Below are positions 6,071 through 10,586 of a stretch of 10,586 bases of DNA, in pieces. The stretch comes from JBBRSC01 sp038245795 (lineage in GTDB: Bacteria > Actinomycetota > Acidimicrobiia > Acidimicrobiales > Microtrichaceae): positions 1-10,586 of the forward strand of contig JBBRSC010000105.1 in assembly GCA_038245795.1 (NCBI GenBank). Direction: 5' to 3'. The first letter of the stretch is position 1, and every line of letters begins with the position of its first letter. The translations under genes and the position numbers were made by a program. The notes under the pieces are model-generated. The model searched no databases. It was not told the origin of the DNA and worked only from the letters and a program-made list of their open reading frames with translations.

Positions 6071-7463
6071 CCTCTGATGGTACGGGTTCACACACCCATA
6101 CCGGCGATGCAACGTCGGCCGGGCTGGGCGTCACTGCCCCGAGCAGATTGTCTCGGGCGATCTGCGCATCCGAACACGACGTGTCCGAGCATCCGTCACC
6201 CTCCGAGATGGATTGATGACCGTCGCCGTTCACGATGACGTTGCCGACAATGTGGACATCGGTCGCGTCACGGATCACGAAGTGGTTCCACATCGAACCG
6301 CTCCCCGGGTTGACGATGCGGTTGTTGATGATCCAGAGATGGCGATTGGGGATGTCGACCGTGCTCGTGGTGTCGATGGCGCCCCACGCTCCCCGTGATA
6401 CGAGAACACGGCAGCGGGCGACGTCGCCATCGCAGCTACGCGCTCCCGGCATGATCTCGATGAGGTGGTCCCTCGACCCGACACGTTCGGCAGTGTTGTT
6501 CTCGATGCTCACGTTGAATCCACCGTTCACGCCGAAGGCCGCGCCCTCGACGTCGTGCACGCGATTGCGAGCCAGCCGTACGAACGATGCCTCGTAGTGC
6601 ACCCATGGTTCCACCATGAACTCGAGCCCCGTCCCTTGGCCAGCGGTGAACCCGCCGGTGCCGCAGTCGAAGATCTCGTTGTCGACGTAGTCGATCCGCG
6701 TAGATCCGCCTTTCACGTAGGCGCACCAATCCGAGGCATCGTGGATCCGGGACCTGGCGACCCGACCCCCTTCGACCGCCACGAAGTCGATGGCGTTGTC
6801 ATCGGCGCCATGGATGTCGGAGTCCTCGACAACGATGTTGCGCGACTGGTTGACCTTGAGGGTTTCGTGCGCGATCCGGTTCCCGCCGTCGAGTTCGACG
6901 GAGGAGAGCGTGAGCCCGTCGCACTGCTCGCAATGAACCGCATCCCCACCGCCACGAGGACCGATATGAAGTCCGTTGAAGGTGATGTGTCGAACATCGA
7001 ACATGCTGATGGTGGCTTCGATCCGGACCGTTCCTGCCGTGACGGCTTCAACGATGATGGGGGCGCCCACCGTGCCCCAACGGTGCTCCCAATAATTCGG
7101 TGACGCGGACTCGGCGATGATCCCGGGAAGGATCCGGATTCGATACCCGGAGTTCAGGATCTGCGAGATCGGGATCTGGCGCCAGGCATCGGTGAGGGTC
7201 GCGCCGTGGTTCGGGTCCAACGTGATCTCTTGCAGTGGTGCGAGCGGGACAGCATTCGTTGGGGTGATGGCGGGCGCGGTGCTTATGGCGGGCGCGGTGC
7301 CGATGGCGGGCGCGGTGCTGATGGCGGGCGCGGTGCTGCTGGCGAGCGTGGGAGGGGAAGCCGGTTCCGGCACACCCACAGTGGGACCGCAGGCGACCGA
7401 CATCGACACCAGCATCGACAACAGCATCGAGGCATGGACGACGGGCACGAGGATTCGGCGCAT
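6051..7463 (-). CDS. Exported right-handed parallel beta-helix protein, probable lipoprotein
   Basis: 470 residues. The N-terminus is a signal sequence: MRR, a hydrophobic core (about 4-23, ILVPVVHASMLLSMLVSMSV), then A-C25. SVAC resembles a lipobox but has Ser rather than Leu/Val at -3, so lipidation is probable, not certain. A Pro/Ala/Ser/Thr linker (26-75) contains four copies of a (S/G)TAPAI hexapeptide. From about 80 onward come short beta-strand turns typical of pectate-lyase-like beta-helices, for example IVVEDSDIHGADDNAIDF, VRLARNRVHDVEGAAFGV, VSIENNTAERVG and VHIVGNVIVNGDG. Such folds occur in polysaccharide lyases, epimerases and surface adhesins; I cannot assign a catalytic site or substrate. 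Eleven cysteines, including CEQC (178-181) and SCDGDVARC, suggest disulfides in an extracytoplasmic protein. ATG 7463 is 40 nt after the CoA-transferase stop; the Shine-Dalgarno is weak. The last 20 nt overlap the sigma-factor start. Confidence 0.85.
   Translation of the reverse strand: MRRILVPVVHASMLLSMLVSMSVACGPTVGVPEPASPPTLASSTAPAISTAPAIGTAPAISTAPAITPTNAVPLAPLQEITLDPNHGATLTDAWRQIPISQILNSGYRIRILPGIIAESASPNYWEHRWGTVGAPIIVEAVTAGTVRIEATISMFDVRHITFNGLHIGPRGGGDAVHCEQCDGLTLSSVELDGGNRIAHETLKVNQSRNIVVEDSDIHGADDNAIDFVAVEGGRVARSRIHDASDWCAYVKGGSTRIDYVDNEIFDCGTGGFTAGQGTGLEFMVEPWVHYEASFVRLARNRVHDVEGAAFGVNGGFNVSIENNTAERVGSRDHLIEIMPGARSCDGDVARCRVLVSRGAWGAIDTTSTVDIPNRHLWIINNRIVNPGSGSMWNHFVIRDATDVHIVGNVIVNGDGHQSISEGDGCSDTSCSDAQIARDNLLGAVTPSPADVASPVWVCEPVPSEGDSGGC
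7267..7338. repeat. Four tandem 18-bp repeats in the linker of the beta-helix protein
   Basis: Four head-to-tail copies of atggcgggcgcggtgctg (plus strand) at 7267-7284, 7285-7302, 7303-7320 and 7321-7338. Copies 3 and 4 are identical; copy 1 differs at the last base and copy 2 at the last two. A degenerate partial unit (ctggcgagcgtg) follows. On the minus strand each unit encodes (S/G)TAPAI, residues 43-66 of the beta-helix protein. Because the unit is a multiple of three, copy changes would lengthen or shorten the linker without breaking the frame. Confidence 0.95.
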
Positions 7464-7503
7464 GTCCGTTCAGACGAGGCGGGACGATGCTTGGTTCGCG
7501 CCG
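7464..7503 (-). other. Short gap between CoA-transferase and beta-helix genes
   Basis: Forty nucleotides on the coding strand between the CoA-transferase TGA and the beta-helix ATG. I see no hairpin, no recognisable promoter and only a weak Shine-Dalgarno (ACGGAC next to the ATG). Read-through from the CoA-transferase is possible, but a separate promoter inside the upstream gene cannot be ruled out. Confidence 0.4.
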
Positions 7504-8709
7504 TCAGATCACCGACGCAATCCGGAGCGCCTCGATCGCCTCGTCATCCAGCCCGAGCAGCTCACGAAGAATGACGTCGGTGTGCTCACCGAGGCGCGGT
7601 GCGCCGACCGGCGTCGGTTGCGGCTCGCCGACGAATCTCGGAAACGGTGCCTGTTGACGGATCACTCCGGCGACCGGGTCGGCGACATCGATCAGATCGC
7701 CACGCTCGGCCATATGGGCATCGTCCGCAATGTCGGCGGCGGTGTAGGCCACTGCGACGGGAACGTCGTGCTCGATTGCGGCCGCTTCGACCTCCGCTGC
7801 CGTCAGCGTTATCGTCCATTCTGCGACCATGCCGTTGATCTCATCGGCGCGCGCGGCGCGGTCGACCAGCTTCGCGAAGCGTGGGTCGTCTATCAGGTCC
7901 ACCCGATCCATGGCATGACACAAGCGTGCAAAGTTGGTATCGCTGCCCGCCACGAGACACACGAAGGCGCCGTCGGCTGTCGGATAGTTGTCGAGTGGCG
8001 CCGAGTTCGACAGGCGGTTGCCCTCCCGGCCGCGAATGATTCCCAGTCGATCATGTCCCGCAATCGTCCATTCGAGAATGCGCAGGATCGAGCCGTAGAG
8101 ACATGCATCGACGACCGCACCCTGGCCGGTGGCATTCGGTCCAGCGTCGCGGCGATAGAGCGCTGCGAGCGCAGCGTTCGACGCAAACGTTCCCGTCAGA
8201 TAGTCGCTGACAGTGACTCCTGGACGGACCGGCGGGCGATCGGGATCACCCGTCAAATGGAGTAGCCCGCCGTAGCCGATCCCGAGCCGATCCAGACCGG
8301 GCCGCTCGCGGTTCGGTCCGTCCTGACCAAAGGCGCTGATCCGTACCGTCACGAGGCGGGGATGGAGATCGGCGGGTCCAATTCCCCATCGCTCCATGGT
8401 GCCCGGGCGAAAGTTCTCACACACCACATCGCTGGTGGCCGCGAGCCGCCGGAACAGGTCCTGGCCGGCGGGTTGGCGAAGATCGAGCGTGACGCTTCGG
8501 CGCCCGCGCCCTTCGACCGCCCAGAAGAGCGAATATGGGCCGTCCTCGGTGTCGAGGAAGGGACCGATCTCGCGCATGAAGTCGCCACTGCCGGGTTGCT
8601 CGATCTTGATGACGTCCGCGCCGAGTTCGCCCAGGAGCCCCGCGCAGAACGGTGCCGAAATGCGGGTGCCAACATCGAGGACGCGCAGTCCGGCCAGCGG
8701 GCCCGTCAC
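7504..8709 (-). CDS. Class III (CaiB/BaiF/Frc family) CoA-transferase
   Basis: 401 residues from GTG 8709, the usual length for the family, which moves CoA from an acyl-CoA donor to a carboxylic acid through a mixed anhydride and aspartyl intermediates. The N-terminus GPLAGLRVLDVGTRISAPFCAGLLGELGADVIKIE is the CoA-binding signature; ENFRPGTMERWGIG (98-111), RISAFGQDGP (123-132) and PGLDRL...LLHLTGDPDRPP follow, and the C-terminus has the family PRLGEHTDVILRELLGL (371-387). D140 in PGLDRL matches the catalytic aspartate (Asp169 of formyl-CoA transferase). The fold acts as an interlocked dimer. Although the frame stays open upstream to 8820, GTG 8709 is chosen because it gives the family N-terminus and overlaps the crotonase stop as GTGA. 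Its place after acyl-CoA dehydrogenase and crotonase genes suggests it activates the acid used by that pathway. The substrate is not predictable from sequence alone. Confidence 0.94.
   Translation of the reverse strand: MTGPLAGLRVLDVGTRISAPFCAGLLGELGADVIKIEQPGSGDFMREIGPFLDTEDGPYSLFWAVEGRGRRSVTLDLRQPAGQDLFRRLAATSDVVCENFRPGTMERWGIGPADLHPRLVTVRISAFGQDGPNRERPGLDRLGIGYGGLLHLTGDPDRPPVRPGVTVSDYLTGTFASNAALAALYRRDAGPNATGQGAVVDACLYGSILRILEWTIAGHDRLGIIRGREGNRLSNSAPLDNYPTADGAFVCLVAGSDTNFARLCHAMDRVDLIDDPRFAKLVDRAARADEINGMVAEWTITLTAAEVEAAAIEHDVPVAVAYTAADIADDAHMAERGDLIDVADPVAGVIRQQAPFPRFVGEPQPTPVGAPRLGEHTDVILRELLGLDDEAIEALRIASVI
8706..8709 (-). promoter_or_regulatory. GTGA start/stop overlap, crotonase to CoA-transferase
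   Basis: On the minus strand the CoA-transferase GTG (8709-8707) and the crotonase TGA (8708-8706) share two bases. This four-base overlap fixes the CoA-transferase start and indicates translational coupling. Confidence 0.8.
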
Positions 8710-9563
8710 GACTGTTCGCGTTTGACGTGATCCATGCCGCCGTCGGTCCGCTCGGCCATCAAACCCAACGCCGTGGCGGTGTTGGAGACGAACTGATGCA
8801 CCATGAAGTGATGTCGCCACGACTCACGTTGGCCTTGTCCGTCGACCATGTGGTTGATCGACGCCTTGACGGCCTGGGCGGTGACGGGAGGAACCTCGGC
8901 CACCCGGTCGGCCATGGCGATGGCTGCGGACAACACCGCGCTGGCGGTGCTGACGCTGTCCGAACCTGGGGTCACCAATCGATTGACCAACCCGAATCGC
9001 TCGGCCTCGATCCCCGAGAGGGTCTGGGCGCACAGGAGAAACTCCTTGGCCTTGCGCGGGCCGAGTTCCCACGGTTCCACCAACAACTCCACTCCAGCGC
9101 CCGACATCCTCAACACCGGATTGCTGAACCGGGCGTCCTCGGCGGCGACGATCAGGTCACACATGGCGGCCATCATCAGCCCTGCAGCGCTACACGCGCC
9201 GTGCACCGCGGCAATGGTCGGCTTGCGAAAATCGCGTAGCCGGACGCATCGGTCGAAGTACATGATCTGTTCGTGCCGCAGCTTGCCCTCGGCGGTTCCC
9301 CGACTGGCGGCCCACGGTTCGGTGGCCTCGAAGAGTTCCTTCAGATCGTGTCCTGCGCAGAAGTGTTTGCCGGCGCCAGCGATCACCACGACGCGAACCG
9401 CGTCGTCGGCATCGGCGACGTCGAGCGCGGCGTCCAGTTCGTCGATCAGCGTGGCATTGAGCGCGTTCGCAGCGTCGGGTCGAGCGAGCGTGACGAGGGC
9501 CACGGCCGCTGCATCGCCGACGATGGCGTAGTCGAGTGAAGTGAACGCTGTTGGCTGGGTCAT
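8706..9563 (-). CDS. Crotonase-superfamily (enoyl-CoA hydratase/isomerase-like) protein lacking classical catalytic glutamates
   Basis: 285 residues from ATG 9563. Crotonase fold signatures: first oxyanion-hole segment KHFCAGHDLKEL (66-77) and second segment AAVHGACSAAGLMMAAMCDLIVA (118-140), followed by ARFSNP and a C-terminal helical region. Lined up with rat enoyl-CoA hydratase, the two catalytic glutamates (Glu144 in the CELAMMCD segment and Glu164 in the QPEI segment) become methionine and valine. CoA binding and the oxyanion hole look intact, so it probably acts on acyl-CoA thioesters but perhaps not as an ordinary hydratase. The segment GAGVELLVEPWELGPRKAKEF recalls a widespread actinobacterial clade with the same feature; E159 there might supply an alternative acid/base (inference). 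ATG 9563 overlaps the dehydrogenase stop as ATGA, and an upstream open stretch to 9665 is not used. It is the middle gene of a coupled three-gene set. Confidence 0.9.
   Translation of the reverse strand: MTQPTAFTSLDYAIVGDAAAVALVTLARPDAANALNATLIDELDAALDVADADDAVRVVVIAGAGKHFCAGHDLKELFEATEPWAASRGTAEGKLRHEQIMYFDRCVRLRDFRKPTIAAVHGACSAAGLMMAAMCDLIVAAEDARFSNPVLRMSGAGVELLVEPWELGPRKAKEFLLCAQTLSGIEAERFGLVNRLVTPGSDSVSTASAVLSAAIAMADRVAEVPPVTAQAVKASINHMVDGQGQRESWRHHFMVHQFVSNTATALGLMAERTDGGMDHVKREQS
9560..9563 (-). promoter_or_regulatory. ATGA start/stop overlap, acyl-CoA dehydrogenase to crotonase
   Basis: On the minus strand the crotonase ATG (9563-9561) and the dehydrogenase TGA (9562-9560) overlap as ATGA, which fixes the crotonase start and points to coupled translation. 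Confidence 0.85.
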
Positions 9564-10586
9564 CGCGGCAATCCCAGCACACGCTCGCCGATGATGGAGC
9601 GTTGTATCTCGTTGGTGCCGGCAAAGATCGATGCCGATTGGTAATAGAGCCACGAGCGTTGCCACTCACCCTCGCCCGGCAGACCCTCCGCTCCGGCTGC
9701 GAGTGGAGCGAATGGTCCGAGTACATCGAGCGCCAGTTCGTGGAGTCGCTTGGACATCTCCGACCAGTACAGCTTCAGCGCTGATCCCTCGGGTCCGAGC
9801 GGCTTGCCGGCTTCGATCCGCGACAACGAACGCCAGTTGTGCAACTGGAAAATTCGAACCTCGATGGCGGCTTCGGCCAGACGTTGCGCGAGCCGATGAT
9901 CGTTGAACGAACCCTGCGCGAGCGCCAAGCGGAGCAACTCCTCCAGGTGTTGGGCGTGGATGACGAGTTGGCGTGGATTGGTGCCGCGCTCGTGCGTCAA
10001 TGTCGACGACGACACCCGCCACCCGTCGTGCTCGGCACCAATGAGGCAGTCCTCGGGCACGAAGACATCGGTGAAGAACACCTCATTGAAGTCCGACTCG
10101 CCCGTGATCTGGCGAAGCGGTCGCACTTCGATACCGGGAGATGCCATGTCGAGCGCGAAGGCGGAAATGCCCGCCTGTTTCTTCGGAGCATCCGGGTCGG
10201 TTCGCGCCAGGCACAATCCCCAGTCGGCGAACTGCGCGTAGCTCGTCCACACCTTCTGCCCGTTGAGGATCCAGCCGCCATCGATCCTGGTGGCACTGGT
10301 GTTCAGCCCCGCCAGATCGCTGCCTGCTCCCGGCTCGCTGAACAGCTGGCAGAACAGGATCTCGCCGGTCAGGAGTCCGGGAAGCCAGCGGTGCTGCTGG
10401 TCGGCCGTTCCGTGTGTCATCAGGGTCGGACCCACGAGGTTGATCCCGATGCGGCCGACGATCTCCGGCGCGCGGGCACGTGCGAGCTCTTCCTGGATCA
10501 CATAGTTGGTGAGCGCTCCAACGCCACGTCCGCCGAACTCAACGGGCCAGGTGGCGCCGACCCAGCGGCCGTCGGCAAGCTGTTTC
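9560..10586 (-). CDS. Acyl-CoA dehydrogenase (FadE type), 5' end outside window
   Basis: 341 C-terminal residues are present; the frame is still open at the right edge, and families of this type run about 380-400 residues, so some 40-60 N-terminal residues are missing. The flavoenzyme introduces an alpha,beta double bond into an acyl-CoA using FAD and passes electrons to an electron-transfer flavoprotein. Visible: WVGATWPVEFGGRG near the N-terminal side, FSEPGAGSDLAGL and NGQKVWTSYAQFADWGLCLART of the FAD/substrate middle domain, the C-terminal helical domain, and the family end FAGTNEIQRSIIGERVLGLPR. At the position of the MCAD catalytic glutamate (YEGT) this protein has FAGT, so the base must come from elsewhere, as in some FadE and isovaleryl-type enzymes, or the activity differs. 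The GTG at 10501 is internal, since homologous sequence continues upstream of it. It is the first visible gene of the coupled set with crotonase and CoA-transferase. Confidence 0.93.
   Translation of the reverse strand, partial: KQLADGRWVGATWPVEFGGRGVGALTNYVIQEELARARAPEIVGRIGINLVGPTLMTHGTADQQHRWLPGLLTGEILFCQLFSEPGAGSDLAGLNTSATRIDGGWILNGQKVWTSYAQFADWGLCLARTDPDAPKKQAGISAFALDMASPGIEVRPLRQITGESDFNEVFFTDVFVPEDCLIGAEHDGWRVSSSTLTHERGTNPRQLVIHAQHLEELLRLALAQGSFNDHRLAQRLAEAAIEVRIFQLHNWRSLSRIEAGKPLGPEGSALKLYWSEMSKRLHELALDVLGPFAPLAAGAEGLPGEGEWQRSWLYYQSASIFAGTNEIQRSIIGERVLGLPR

Noticed and set aside
6071..6112. Sigma-factor start at TTG 6112
   Set aside because: The added residues (about 14) are not family-like and lie deeper inside the beta-helix gene; GTG 6070 gives a typical ECF N-terminus. 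It is kept only as a possibility.
6465..7103. Plus-strand open frame of 212 codons inside the beta-helix gene
   Set aside because: Antisense shadow: no domain, no start signal, and the minus strand has a signal peptide and beta-helix repeats.
7267..7350. CRISPR-like or regulatory repeat array
   Set aside because: The 18-bp units are directly adjacent without spacers and encode an in-frame peptide repeat, so this is a coding tandem repeat.
7117..8265. Plus-strand open frame of 382 codons across the beta-helix and CoA-transferase genes
   Set aside because: It spans two well-supported minus-strand genes, has no recognisable domain, and begins with a low-complexity stretch made by reading the 18-bp repeat in another frame.
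8710..8820. N-terminal extension of the CoA-transferase to an upstream start at 8820
   Set aside because: The extra 37 residues are Arg/His-rich and unlike the family, and would overlap the crotonase gene by over 100 nt. GTG 8709 gives the family N-terminus and a GTGA overlap.
9564..9665. N-terminal extension of the crotonase to 9665
   Set aside because: The extra 34 residues are not crotonase-like and overlap the conserved C-terminus of the dehydrogenase; ATG 9563 with an ATGA overlap is far better.

Overview
The window is GC-rich, densely coded bacterial DNA with short intergenic gaps, frequent GTG starts and 1- to 20-nt gene overlaps. The gene content (Hanks-type Ser/Thr kinase, PQQ-type propeller protein, acyl-CoA dehydrogenase/crotonase/CoA-transferase set) fits an actinobacterium, perhaps an Acidimicrobiia relative. 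That placement is an inference from style and content; there is no rRNA or other marker here.

Layout. (1) 1-2971, minus strand: an ABC-F ATPase of the YheS/Uup type, followed 49 nt downstream by the N-terminal part of an ADP-forming acyl-CoA synthetase that runs off the left edge. (2) 3027-5485, plus strand: a two-gene unit with a TGATG overlap. It encodes a single-pass membrane protein with an extracytoplasmic eight-blade PQQ-type propeller, then a soluble Hanks-type Ser/Thr kinase. Sensor and kinase, often fused in actinobacterial receptor kinases, are separate here. (3) 5486-5536: a 51-nt convergent gap with two small hairpins. (4) 5537-10586, minus strand: a closely packed run of five genes in the order acyl-CoA dehydrogenase (5' end outside the window), crotonase, class III (CaiB/BaiF) CoA-transferase, exported right-handed beta-helix protein, ECF-type sigma factor. 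The first three are joined by ATGA and GTGA overlaps. The beta-helix and sigma genes overlap by about 20 nt.

The strongest anomaly is that the sigma factor reading frame is intact from region 2 to region 4 except for one in-frame TAA (5867-5869) in the loop before the conserved tryptophan segment of region 2. This looks like a single-base nonsense change, or a sequence error. Other points of interest are the split sensor/kinase pair converging on a sigma gene that has no adjacent anti-sigma gene, a perfect-length 18-bp x4 tandem repeat in the beta-helix protein's linker, and a crotonase lacking both classical catalytic glutamates.

How the genes may work together: the ACAD, crotonase and CoA-transferase genes look like one CoA-thioester pathway for an unidentified acid. 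The acyl-CoA synthetase at the left end could feed acyl-CoA pools but is a separate transcription unit. The kinase/propeller pair and the beta-helix/sigma pair look like envelope-sensing or regulatory functions; a link between them is speculative. I found no tRNA, rRNA, CRISPR array, insertion sequence, attachment site or replication origin, and no convincing defence or mobile system.
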